Source: CALLPQ01 sp964421675
Lineage (GTDB): Bacteria; Pseudomonadota; Alphaproteobacteria; Caulobacterales; Parvularculaceae
Direction: 5' to 3'
DNA length: 64,000 bases
Assembly (NCBI GenBank): GCA_964421675.1
Contig: CAYQXV010000003.1
Coordinates: forward strand, 55,015-119,014
Below, in pieces: positions 1-8,400 of the stretch. The notes beneath the pieces are model-generated. The model had not been told where the DNA came from and did no database searches. It worked only from the letters and a program-made list of their open reading frames with translations. A program made the translations under genes and the position numbers. How positions within the stretch are numbered: the stretch's first letter is position 1; each line of letters begins with the position of its first letter.

Positions 1-1
1 G

Positions 2-550
2 GCCTCAATCGTTGGGTCAATCGGGGTGATTAGCGGCGGCTTTGGTTTCCCCGAAGCGTTACAAAAACTTGGCATTGAAAGACGGGTTTATACAGCGGGA
101 ACAAATAAAGGGACGAACGACCCCTTCCAGCCCGTGCGAGAGGAAGATGTCGCGCACCTTAAAACCATCCTCGATGACATGCATGAGTGTTTTAAGGGGA
201 TGGTCGTCGACCGGCGCGGCAAGCGCGTTGAAACCGATCATGACGATACGTTTACCGGGCGATATTGGACGGCGAACGGCGCGCGTGAACGCGGATTGAT
301 TGATGGAACCGGCAATCTCTCGGAAATTTTGAAGGCGCGCTATGGCAAGGATGTCAATCTCGTAAAATGTAGCCCGCAAAGTTCATCACTGCTGTCTCGT
401 CTTACTGGGTCGAGGGCCGGATCGCGGGCAGGTCAGGCGCAAAACGCGCCGAGCCATTCGGGGGCCCTTTCTGGGGGGAGCCTGATTGATCCGGCTGCTT
501 TGCTCGATAGCATGGAAGAGCGAGCCCTATGGTCGCGCTTTGGGCGATAA
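2..550 (+). CDS. S49-family serine peptidase (SppA/SohB-like), C-terminal part
   Basis: The reading frame is open from the window edge to the TAA at 548-550, so only the C-terminal ~182 residues are seen. The first residues read ASIVGSIGVISGG, the conserved GSIG segment that follows the Ser-Gly-Gly nucleophile region in S49 signal peptide peptidases. It continues with a KLGIERRVYTAG stretch typical of the single-domain alphaproteobacterial form. The catalytic Ser and Lys lie upstream, outside the window or at its edge. The last ~50 residues are low-complexity (Ser, Ala, Gly) and probably disordered. The family cleaves leftover signal peptides and other membrane-embedded peptides. A second, full-length SppA lies at 35271-37217, so the genome has two S49 enzymes. 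Confidence 0.8.
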   Translation, partial: ASIVGSIGVISGGFGFPEALQKLGIERRVYTAGTNKGTNDPFQPVREEDVAHLKTILDDMHECFKGMVVDRRGKRVETDHDDTFTGRYWTANGARERGLIDGTGNLSEILKARYGKDVNLVKCSPQSSSLLSRLTGSRAGSRAGQAQNAPSHSGALSGGSLIDPAALLDSMEERALWSRFGR

Positions 551-662
551 TCCACTAGCAAGCCCCTTCTGAGGGCTCCTCAGCTGCGACCATTTCCTGA
601 CTTTGTCAGCGGGGCGATTTTCGGCTAGCTTTATGGCGATCAGTTGAGCAAAGGATAGGTTT

Positions 663-878
663 GTGAGCACAATCGGGTCTTTAATGTTGGGGATTGCTGT
701 GACGGTGGGGGGTGTCGTTTTGGCGCGAAACGTTGCCAAACGGGGCACGATTACCCGCGCATGGGCCAGTTTTCGGGAGCGCGATGACCATGAGAGCGCT
801 GGCCAAACGATTGACGCTCAAAAAGATCCGCAAACCGGAACCTATAAGCTGGCCCCTGCACGACGAGGCCGACGGTAA
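663..878 (+). CDS. Small hypothetical membrane protein (71 aa)
   Basis: GTG start at 663 is preceded by AAGGATAGG at about 653-661, a good ribosome binding site. The N-terminal ~20 residues (STIGSLMLGIAVTVGGVVLA) form one plausible transmembrane helix, followed by a charged cytoplasmic tail ending RRGRR. It sits 112 bases after the S49 peptidase on the same strand, so it may share that transcript. I do not recognise the family; the tail, rich in Lys/Arg and Asp/Glu, gives no motif. It is a plausible real gene because of the start signal and the clean hydrophobic segment. Confidence 0.5.
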   Translation: MSTIGSLMLGIAVTVGGVVLARNVAKRGTITRAWASFRERDDHESAGQTIDAQKDPQTGTYKLAPARRGRR

Positions 879-1137
879 GCGCTGCTCGGCAAGGCCAAGG
901 CCAAGCTGAGGCAAAAAACATTACGCTCACCATTCATACCGATAAATGCTAAAGAACTGGACAGGACTATGATGAGGTTGGGGCTGTGATGGGTTTGGGT
1001 AGACGATCAAAAAAAGCTCCTACGGTCTCATTTTGCACAACCGTTCGAATTGACCCTTGCGCGAATTTAGATATCAGTCAGCATACCACTTTAGAGACTC
1101 ACCGGTTCGGGAAATTGTACAAAAGGATCGCGGTATA

Positions 1138-1725
1138 ATGGAGCGCCAGCTATCCACAGACAGCGCAAGCCAATCAGAAATATTATCCGTTCTCGGGCCA
1201 GAAGGACCGAGCGTTGCCTATATTGATTTGGAAGCGTCTGGATTGGGAGATAAATCCTGGCCCATTGAAATTGGCTGGGCCAAGCGAGGTGCGGTGCCTG
1301 AATCCATCATTATTCGTCCGCATGCAGATTGGCCCCATGGTGCGTGGGATCCGAGCGCAGAAGCTCTGCATGGTCTAAGCATGGAGGTTCTCAATGAGCA
1401 TGGCCTTGATGTTGTGGGCGCGTGCAAAAAACTTAATGATGCGTTGGCCGGTGAGACGGTATATTCCGATGCGCCCGATTGGGACGGCTATTGGTTGTAC
1501 CGATTGCATCAAGCGGCGCGGATGCGTCAGACATTTAACCTTGTTCACTTTGCTGAATTAATGCCGCCGATCGGATTGACCGATAAGCTAATGTTGGTTG
1601 CGCGAACCAATTCCCTTGCCCCCCACACCCACCGCGCCGCAGACGATGTACGGCACATGCAAGTTCTTCATGCATTGGCTATCCGTCATGGCAGCGGAAA
1701 AGCCGATAGTGATTTGCGTGGATAA
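1138..1725 (+). CDS. DEDDh-type 3'-5' exonuclease (DnaQ-like)
   Basis: Motif ExoI is visible as YIDLEASGLG near the N-terminus (the Asp and Glu metal ligands). Motif ExoIII is HRAADDVRHM near the C-terminus (His and Asp of the DEDDh class). The middle YSDAPDWDGYWLYRL probably carries the ExoII aspartate. At 195 residues it is a bare nuclease domain, as in stand-alone DnaQ-fold exonucleases, rather than the longer DNA polymerase III epsilon subunit with a clamp-binding tail. I chose ATG 1138 because AAGGAT lies 9-15 bases upstream; an upstream in-frame extension to 1057 lacks such a site. Whether it acts on DNA or RNA cannot be told. The next gene starts inside its 3' end. Confidence 0.75.
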   Translation: MERQLSTDSASQSEILSVLGPEGPSVAYIDLEASGLGDKSWPIEIGWAKRGAVPESIIIRPHADWPHGAWDPSAEALHGLSMEVLNEHGLDVVGACKKLNDALAGETVYSDAPDWDGYWLYRLHQAARMRQTFNLVHFAELMPPIGLTDKLMLVARTNSLAPHTHRAADDVRHMQVLHALAIRHGSGKADSDLRG

Positions 1726-2737
1726 TCGCCAGGACGTCGAGAACAGCACCGATTTAGCGATGGCCGCAAAAATGTCAGGGGAGCGGCTATCGATTCCTCT
1801 TGGCGCGGGTGCATTGGCTGGCTGGCGGTTTTTACCCATGGATCGCGCGCCCGGCGATCTTAATTTGCGCTTCATCTTTATCCATGCAACGGGGTTTTGT
1901 GCCTCGACCTATCGCCAAATGTTATCCAAAATTACCGTGCCGTGCGAAATTATCGCGCTCGATATGCGCGGGCATGGGCGTACCAATCTTCCTACAGACT
2001 ATCGAGCGCTAAAGGATTGGAGCATCTATCGCGACGATGTGTTGCAAGCATTGGCGCATTTGTCGCGCGAAGATGAGCGTGCCGGACGCTCGCCGCGAAA
2101 GCTTCACCTTGCCGGGCATTCCATGGGGGCATGCACAGCGGCGATGTGCGCGGCGCAGATAGGGCAAAATCAGGGAGACCTTGGCGATATCGTTGGCCTC
2201 ACCATGATTGAGCCCGTTGCTTTGCCGTCCTTTGTTTCTTTTTTGGCGGGCACACCGGCTTGGCCAATTTTCCGCGAACGGTTTTTTATGGTTCTAAATG
2301 CGCGCAAACGGCGTCGCTCATGGCCGGATCTGGAAAGCGTTCAGGACTCTTATAAGCGCAAGGCGATTTTTGCCTCTTGGGCGGAGGGCGTTTTAGACGA
2401 TTATCTGACCGATGGCTTGAAGACGGTTGATGAAGGTGTGGGCTTGAGCTGTGAGCCCGAGTGGGAAGGGGCAACATTTGGGGCCCAGGCGAACCCATTT
2501 TGGCGCTCATTGCGCCGCGTCACCGATAAAAATATCCCCGTCACGCTCCTTGCTGGTCATGGCCCAAGCTCCACAGTTCCCGGGCGCGCGCGCAAATCCA
2601 TGGCAAAAATGGGCATCAGGATTTTGGAAAATGAACCCTATGGCCATTTGCTGGCCATGGAGGCTCCGGGCCAGGCCGCGCAATTTATTGACGAGGTTTT
2701 AATTGACCGGGCGTTAACACCGAATTTGCAGGGCTAA
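1688..2737 (+). CDS. Alpha/beta-hydrolase fold enzyme
   Basis: The protein shows the order of an alpha/beta hydrolase. FIHATGFCAS is the oxyanion-hole strand, then comes IIALDMRGHGRTNLP, then the nucleophile elbow LAGHSMGA with the catalytic Ser. Further on is a strand VTLLAGHGPSS near the expected acid position, and a late ENEPYGHLLAMEAP with the likely catalytic His. Substrate cannot be predicted. The start is uncertain: ATG 1688 lies inside the exonuclease gene (37-base overlap), GTG 1718 and ATG 1760 are alternatives, and none has a strong ribosome binding site, which suggests translational coupling with the exonuclease. Confidence 0.75.
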   Translation: MAAEKPIVICVDNRQDVENSTDLAMAAKMSGERLSIPLGAGALAGWRFLPMDRAPGDLNLRFIFIHATGFCASTYRQMLSKITVPCEIIALDMRGHGRTNLPTDYRALKDWSIYRDDVLQALAHLSREDERAGRSPRKLHLAGHSMGACTAAMCAAQIGQNQGDLGDIVGLTMIEPVALPSFVSFLAGTPAWPIFRERFFMVLNARKRRRSWPDLESVQDSYKRKAIFASWAEGVLDDYLTDGLKTVDEGVGLSCEPEWEGATFGAQANPFWRSLRRVTDKNIPVTLLAGHGPSSTVPGRARKSMAKMGIRILENEPYGHLLAMEAPGQAAQFIDEVLIDRALTPNLQG

Positions 2738-3040
2738 TGGCGGGTAAGGATTGCTGCGCGATCGGTGATTAGGGCGGTTTTTGTTGTGCTGGCCCCAGAA
2801 GTCACCAAGAAGTCACCAAATAGGGCTTTCAGGGGCTGGACCTTTTTGCTAAGCAGCCTTTTCATTATCGTTCTTGAGATTTTGTAAATTGAGCAGGTTG
2901 GGTTTGTTGGGTTGGCTTGTTAACCAATGATCTATCTGTGTCGTGTACATCTATCTCCAACGAATCTATACAATTCTATCGGGCGTGTTCTTGCACTTGC
3001 GTAAGATGTTTTGCCCGACCGTTCTAGAAAGGCCGCTCCC
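2738..3040. other. Intergenic region upstream of the SapC-family gene
   Basis: About 300 bases without a gene. It contains a perfect tandem pair of the 11-mer AGAAGTCACCA at 2797-2807 and 2808-2818, and a T/G-rich tract around 2890-2925. No convincing promoter, terminator or RNA gene was recognised. Short frames here have no ribosome binding site. Confidence 0.5.
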
Positions 3041-3835
3041 ATGAGCCAGACCCCCGGTGCGCCGCAGATTTCCGGCAAACTTTTCCTCTTTGATCGTCCA
3101 GAACTCCTGAACAAGGAGCAACATGGCAACCTTGGCGTGAGCCCGCCAGCCAGACCATGTAGTTTCTGCGCGAATGTTGCGGCTATTCCGCTGACAGCCA
3201 GCGAAATTCCAGCGGCCGTTAAGGATTATCCCGTTGTGTTTCTCTCCGAAGAAGAGCCAATGCCGCTCGCGGTTGTTGGCCTTATCGATCAAACAAATCT
3301 GTTTGTGGATGAGAATGGCCAGTGGGCTAGTGATACTTATATTCCCGGCTATGTCCGTCGTTATCCTTTTGCGATTGCCAATGAAACTGGCGGTGATCGC
3401 CTCGCGATTGTTATCGATACAGCCTATGACGGCATTGTTTCTGGCGGTGAGACACCATTGTTTGAAGATAGCAATCCCTCTCCTGCAACCCAGCAGGCAA
3501 TTGAGTTTTGTAAAGCCTATGAAACCGATCGCCGGATGACTGAACAGTTTATGGAACTGATCAAAAGTACCGGTCTGGTGCGCGGGCAAGCCGCTCAATA
3601 TACGCCAAAAGGGGAGACCTCTCCGAAGCCATTTGCACAATATTTTGGTATTGATGAAAAAGGCCTGGGCGAACTTTCCGACGAGAAATTCCTTGAACTG
3701 CGTAAGAACAATGTTCTGCCCTTCCTTTATGCACAGCTCATGTCGCTGGGTAATTGGCGCAGTCTTTTGATGCGCCGCGCACGCCGGTTCAATCTCACAG
3801 AAGATCAAGTGTTCCAGCAAATTAATCTAAATTAG
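3041..3835 (+). CDS. SapC-family protein
   Basis: The central part matches the SapC family (PF07277) as I know it: a PVVFLSEEEPMPLAVVGL segment, then the GQWASDTYIPGYVRRYPFAI signature, and a C-terminal FLYAQLMSLGNWRSLLMRRARR. The family is named for a Campylobacter surface-layer protein but its biochemical role is not settled. In Caulobacterales and sphingomonads it is common near TonB-receptor loci, which are absent here. ATG 3041 is preferred over an upstream ATG at 3011 because GAAAGG lies about 10 bases upstream. There is no signal peptide, so it is probably cytoplasmic. A strong terminator follows directly. Confidence 0.8.
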   Translation: MSQTPGAPQISGKLFLFDRPELLNKEQHGNLGVSPPARPCSFCANVAAIPLTASEIPAAVKDYPVVFLSEEEPMPLAVVGLIDQTNLFVDENGQWASDTYIPGYVRRYPFAIANETGGDRLAIVIDTAYDGIVSGGETPLFEDSNPSPATQQAIEFCKAYETDRRMTEQFMELIKSTGLVRGQAAQYTPKGETSPKPFAQYFGIDEKGLGELSDEKFLELRKNNVLPFLYAQLMSLGNWRSLLMRRARRFNLTEDQVFQQINLN

Positions 3836-3857
3836 AGCGCCTAAAGCTCTTAATTTT

Positions 3858-3890
3858 AAAGCCGTCATGGGAAACCATGGCGGCTTTTTT
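3858..3890 (+). terminator. Rho-independent terminator after the SapC-family gene
   Basis: AAAGCCGTCATGG pairs with CCATGGCGGCTTT around a GAAA loop, followed by a T run (3885-3890). It ends the transcript of the SapC-family gene. Confidence 0.85.
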
Positions 3891-3969
3891 GTTCTTAGGG
3901 ATGGGTGCGGCATCGACGGGAAAACGAACTTTCCCCAAAAGTCGACACAGGGCGCGAAGCTGGTGCCCC

Positions 3970-5052
3970 TTAAGGCATCATCAGTCCATCCTTAAAGGCC
4001 TGCTCCAACGGGCTCTCCGCCAATACGCTGGTCATCAATTTACGAACCAGGTCAGTGTCTAAATTATTTTTGTGAGGTTTTGCGAACAGTGTATTTTTTA
4101 GGTTTGCTATGCCGTCTTCTACTTTTGGCGTAATGTCTAAGTCTAAAAACTCATAAACCTGGTGGGCGGCAGAAACGGGATCAGCGTCAATGTCTTCGTA
4201 CGTGACCCTTAAATAGCGCGTGTTCTCAGTGTCGAGGTTCATCAGTCGCTCATTTACGTAGCGCCAACGCCAAAGCTCGACTTCGACGATATTTTCTAAA
4301 TTTCCTTCGCGTAAACGAGCGCAGTCATTGCGTCCATAATATTCAAGCAGCAATGGCACATCGGCAAAATGCTCCGTAAATGAAGCGGCGAGTGTTTCTT
4401 GGTTGGCAATGAAGCGGTTATACCATGAGTTCAAATATTTCCACGGTTGGCGAATATTGTGAACGATTCGCAATCCCGGATCAATTTTCGCGATTTGCTC
4501 AGCCCATATCGGGCGCGCATTTAGCTTCAAGATTGGCAAAATTGGATTATCGTTTATCGCGGCTTGCGGAAGTTTCCATTCGAGAGCGTTTCTCATTAAC
4601 CCGGCAGAATTGGCTAGTTTGCGCACTTTTCTACGCGCCATCACGGGCAACAGGCTTTTGCCAATAGGTGTTAAGAATTGTTTTTCTGGTCGATTGAATC
4701 GGTCGCGATCACTGCGAATATATCCAGCTGCGATAAGTTCTTTGTGCAACTCTACGACGTCAGGTTTTTGTAATTGGTCGTCAAAGAGTTGATATCCAAA
4801 ACCACTAAGCCAGCCGCCATCCACCTCGTCTGGTTCATTGCGACATGCAGTAATTTCGCTCAAATCAAGTATATCCAACAATCGGTTTGATCCTGATCGT
4901 CCGTTGCCAGATATCATGCATAGTTTCGCAGGGGGGGATGCTTTTGCAGGCAACTGAAGACTCCTTATGGCACCCATCATAGGTGGCCGTGATGCGATAC
5001 AGCTTATGAAGGAATATTTGTCAAACATTTCTGGGGTGCAGACGACCAGCAT
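3970..5052 (-). CDS. Sulfotransferase-like protein
   Basis: The protein has the two PAPS-binding signatures of sulfotransferases. One is a 5'-phosphosulfate loop, MISGNGRSGSNRLLDIL at residues ~46-62. The other is a 3'-phosphate motif, RIVHNIRQPWKYLNSW at ~202-217, with the Arg and Ser expected there. A later YLRVTYEDIDADP is the usual YExL-type segment. It would move sulfate from PAPS to a carbohydrate, lipid or protein acceptor; the acceptor is unknown. At 360 residues it is within the family's range. The start could be the ATG at 5052 or internal ones (5028, 4980, 4977); none has a clear ribosome binding site. It is convergent with the SapC-family gene and divergent from the SOS promoter at 5119. 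Confidence 0.75.
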   Translation of the reverse strand: MLVVCTPEMFDKYSFISCIASRPPMMGAIRSLQLPAKASPPAKLCMISGNGRSGSNRLLDILDLSEITACRNEPDEVDGGWLSGFGYQLFDDQLQKPDVVELHKELIAAGYIRSDRDRFNRPEKQFLTPIGKSLLPVMARRKVRKLANSAGLMRNALEWKLPQAAINDNPILPILKLNARPIWAEQIAKIDPGLRIVHNIRQPWKYLNSWYNRFIANQETLAASFTEHFADVPLLLEYYGRNDCARLREGNLENIVEVELWRWRYVNERLMNLDTENTRYLRVTYEDIDADPVSAAHQVYEFLDLDITPKVEDGIANLKNTLFAKPHKNNLDTDLVRKLMTSVLAESPLEQAFKDGLMMP

Positions 5053-5118
5053 GGCTCATCAGGGCGTTGGACATTGCAAAACTAAAGGGCGGGCCACAGC
5101 GGATTATACATTTTGTTC

Positions 5119-5160
5119 TTGAAATGAGAACAAAAAGAGAATATAGAACATATACCGAAC
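5119..5160 (+). promoter_or_regulatory. SOS promoter with LexA box (GAAC-N7-GAAC)
   Basis: A -35 element TTGAAA (5119-5124) and -10 element TATAGA (5142-5147) are exactly 17 bases apart. A perfect GAAC-N7-GAAC at 5146-5160 overlaps the end of the -10 and the predicted start site. It is the reverse complement of GTTC-N7-GTTC, the established LexA operator of Alphaproteobacteria such as Caulobacter and Rhizobium. Another GAAC at 5128-5131 and a GTTC at 5115-5118 lie nearby at non-canonical spacing. Repression by LexA here would block promoter opening. The first gene downstream is the 32-codon microprotein at 5208. Confidence 0.8.
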
Positions 5161-5207
5161 AAAATGCCGGGCTTTAAAACCGATCACCGCCCGCGCTGGA
5201 GGAAGAT

Positions 5208-5306
5208 ATGCTGGAAAAAGAATTGTTGCATGATGTGGCCGGACTCGGCCTACTTGTTTCGTTGATTAGTCTGTCGGTCTTATGGGGGGCTGCAATCGGA
5301 GGATAA
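5208..5306 (+). CDS. Candidate SOS-induced single-helix microprotein (32 aa), SidA-like by design
   Basis: ATG 5208 is preceded by CTGGAGGAAG at 5196-5205, the best ribosome binding site in this part of the window. Thirty-two codons follow to TAA 5304-5306. The peptide begins with a short charged stretch (MLEKELLHD, net negative) and then about 22 hydrophobic residues (roughly 11-32, ending WGAAIGG), so it should be a single-pass inner-membrane protein. A LexA-box promoter lies about 50 bases upstream and a terminator-like hairpin starts right after its stop. This is the architecture of Caulobacter SidA, a 29-residue SOS-induced inner-membrane division inhibitor. The equivalence is inferred from size, topology, regulation and position; I could not align sequences. 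It is not the usual polypeptide toxin context because no antitoxin RNA is visible. Confidence 0.7.
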   Translation: MLEKELLHDVAGLGLLVSLISLSVLWGAAIGG

Positions 5307-5392
5307 GGATTGCAGCTGAACGGGGGAGGCCGGTTGGCGTGTTTTCCGGGATTGTCAGGCGTTTGCCCAAGCGCAGTGCAATCCTGTTTTTT
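5307..5392 (+). terminator. Terminator-like hairpin between the microprotein gene and dnaE
   Basis: GGATTGCA (5307-5314) begins on the base after the microprotein stop codon and pairs with TGCAATCC (5377-5384), which is followed by TG and six T residues (5387-5392). CTG/CAG extends the stem past a one-base bulge. The loop is long (about 60 bases) and GC-rich, with room for inner helices. It may end the SOS transcript before dnaE or act as an attenuator. The long loop makes this less certain than an ordinary terminator. Confidence 0.45.
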
Positions 5393-5415
5393 CGCACTTT
5401 CTGGGAGATCATCGC

Positions 5416-8400
5416 ATGACGCAGAATGCACATGACGCTGACCGGCACCCCCCTTTCGTTCATTTGCACCTCCATTCGGCCTATTCTCTTGCTGAGGGTG
5501 CAATACCCATTTCCAGAGTGCGCGATCTGTGTCTGGCGGATGGGGCGCCAGCGATTGCGGTTACAGATACTAATAATCTTTTTGGCGCGCTGGATGCGTC
5601 GGAAACGCTGAGCGCTGCGGGTATCCAGCCCATTACCGGGCTGCAATTGGCACTAGCGCCCGAAAGTTGTGGATTGAAATCGGACCGCGATGGGCAAGCC
5701 CCTTACGTGGTTTTGTTGGCACAAAATGAAACCGGCTATGAGCGGTTAATGGCATTGTCGAGTTCTGCCTATTTAACGCCCGCCGATGAAGAGGTGATCA
5801 GCGTTCATCTTGATACTGTTCTGTCCGACACATCGGGGTTGATATTGCTAACCGGCGGCTATGATGGCCCGGTTGATCGGCTATTTCGAGACGGACGCAT
5901 GGATGATGGCCGCGCGCTTCTCACGCAATTTGCCCGCGCATTTCCGGATCGATTATATGTTGAGTTGCAGCGCCATCATGCGCGCGAAAGCGCAGACGTG
6001 GAAGCCGCTCTTCTAGAGGAGGCTTATGGGCAAAGCCTTCCCATTGTTGCAACAAACCAGCCCTTTTTTCCGTCCCCGGATGATTATGAAGCCCATGATG
6101 CGCTCTTGTGTATCGCGGCCGGGGCCTATGTCCATCAAGATGATCGCCGCCAGGTCACACCGGATCATTACTTCAAATCCAGCGATGATATGCGCAAACT
6201 GTTCGCCGACTTGCCTGAGGCTGTGGAAACAACGTTCGAGGTTGCCCGCCGGTGCGCATTCCGTCCTAAAATGCGCGCGCCTATTTTGCCAAACTTCCTT
6301 GCCGCTGGCGGGGAGGGCGCAACTGCTGAGATAGATGGCGATGGGGCAGCTGACGATACCGCTCAAGACGGCGATAGCACTGATAGTGAACAGGATAAAC
6401 GAATCGCTGCTGAGAGCGAGGCGCTGCGCGAGGCCGCCGTCACCGGCCTTGAGGCAAGGCTTGCAAGTGTTGAGCTTGCCGCTGAGCGCCAAGCTTATTT
6501 GGACCGCCTTGAGATCGAGCTCGATATCATCAATTCAATGGGGTTCCCCGGCTATTTCCTAATCGTTGCTGATTTTATTCAATGGTCAAAAGAGCGCAAT
6601 ATTCCCGTGGGCCCGGGCCGTGGTTCTGGTGCGGGCTCCGTTGTTGCCTGGGCACTCACGATCACCGATCTTGATCCGTTACGCTATGGCCTATTGTTTG
6701 AGCGGTTCTTGAACCCTGAGCGGGTCTCAATGCCCGATTTTGATATCGACTTTTGTCAGGATCGCCGCGATGAGGTTATCCGGTATGTGCAGGAGAAATA
6801 CGGCACTGACCGCGTTGCGCAAATCATTACCTTCGGAAAATTGCAGGCCCGCGCTGTGTTGCGCGATGTTGGCCGTGTCCTGAATATGCCGTTTCCTCAG
6901 GTCGACCGGCTATGCAAGCTGGTACCCAATAACCCTGCGAACCCGGTTACCTTACAAGAAGCAATAGAGACCGAACCAAAGCTTCGCGAGGAACGCGATA
7001 GCGATGAAGGCGTTGCCGCCCTGATTGAAAAAGCCCTCAAATTGGAGGGGCTTTATCGCCATGCCTCAACCCACGCAGCCGGGGTTGTGATTGGTGATCG
7101 CCCTCTGGAACAATTGGTTGCGCTCTATCTCGATCCGCGTTCGGATATGCCCGCAACCCAGTTCAATATGAAATGGGTAGAACCGGCGGGTCTTGTTAAG
7201 TTCGATTTTCTGGGTCTCAAAACCCTGACCGTGATTGCCCGTGCGGTTGGCTATTTGTCCAAGCGCGATATTGAGGTCGATATCAGCGCAATTGATGTTC
7301 ACGACCGCGATACATTTGCCATGCTTGGCGAAGGCCATGCCACCGGCGTTTTCCAGTTGGAGAGTGCGGGGATGCGCTCAACACTGAAATCGATGAAACC
7401 CGACAGCCTTGAGGATATTATCGCGCTGGTCTCGCTTTATCGGCCCGGTCCAATGGAAAATATTCCCACCTATATTGACCGCAAACAAGGCCGTCAGGAG
7501 CCGGATTATCTTCACGAAAAGCTCGAAGGTGTTTTGAAAGAAACATATGGCGTGATCATTTATCAAGAACAGGTCATGCAGATTGCGCAAATTCTGTCCG
7601 GCTATTCCCTCGGGGAAGCGGACCTGTTGCGCCGCGCCATGGGTAAAAAGAAAAAAGAGGAGATGGACAAACAGCGCAAGCGCTTTGTTGATGGTGCGGT
7701 TGAGCGCGATGTTGATGCCCGGAAGGCATCAGGCATATTTGATCTGGTGCAAAAATTTGCGGGTTACGGTTTCAATAAATCACACGCTGCCGCATATGCG
7801 TTGATCGCCTATCAAACCGCATGGCTTAAGGCCAACCACGCGCCAGAATTTCTTGCCGCCTCCATGTCCCTGGACCGGGCAAATACCGATAAACTCGCCA
7901 TCTTCATGAAAGAAGCGCGCCGCGCGGAGATTGAGGTGCGTGCGCCGCATATTAATCATTCGCAGGCTGATTTTTCGGTGGTCGATGGCGCGATTGTCTA
8001 TGCGCTCTCGGCGGTAAAAAATGTCGGTGAAGCGGCCATGGATCATATTGTTCAATGCCGCCAAGAGGGCGGTGCGTTTACCGATCTTTTTAACTTTGCA
8101 GAGCGTGTTGATTTGCGGCAGGTCGGCAAACGGGCGTTGGAAAATCTTGCGCGCGCGGGCGCGCTTGATGACCTGGGGGCCAGCCGCGAGGAAGCGTTTG
8201 CGGCGGTTGAATTGCTGGCGCGATGGTCGGCCCGGCATATGGAAGAAAGTAACAGCGATCAGGGCGGGCTTTTCCAAATGGACAGTGCCCCCGGCCTTGC
8301 TAGGCCGCCTCTTCCCGAAGGCGTTGCGTGGTTACCCATGGACCGGCTGACGGAAGAATTTAAAGCCATCGGGTTTTATTTTAGCGGCCATCCGCTGGAT

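Noticed and set aside
986..1138. A 50-codon frame ending TAATG, overlapping the exonuclease start by 1 base
   Set aside because: The overlap suggests coupling, but the ribosome binding site is poorly placed, the translation shows no known feature and rare codons are frequent; too weak to call.
2797..2818. Tandem AGAAGTCACCA repeats as a CRISPR or iteron-like element
   Set aside because: Only two short adjacent copies, no spacers, no associated genes.
2966..3820. A 284-residue - strand frame opposite the SapC-family gene
   Set aside because: It mirrors the coding frame of SapC, has no known domain and no ribosome binding site; SapC family signatures are clear on the + strand.
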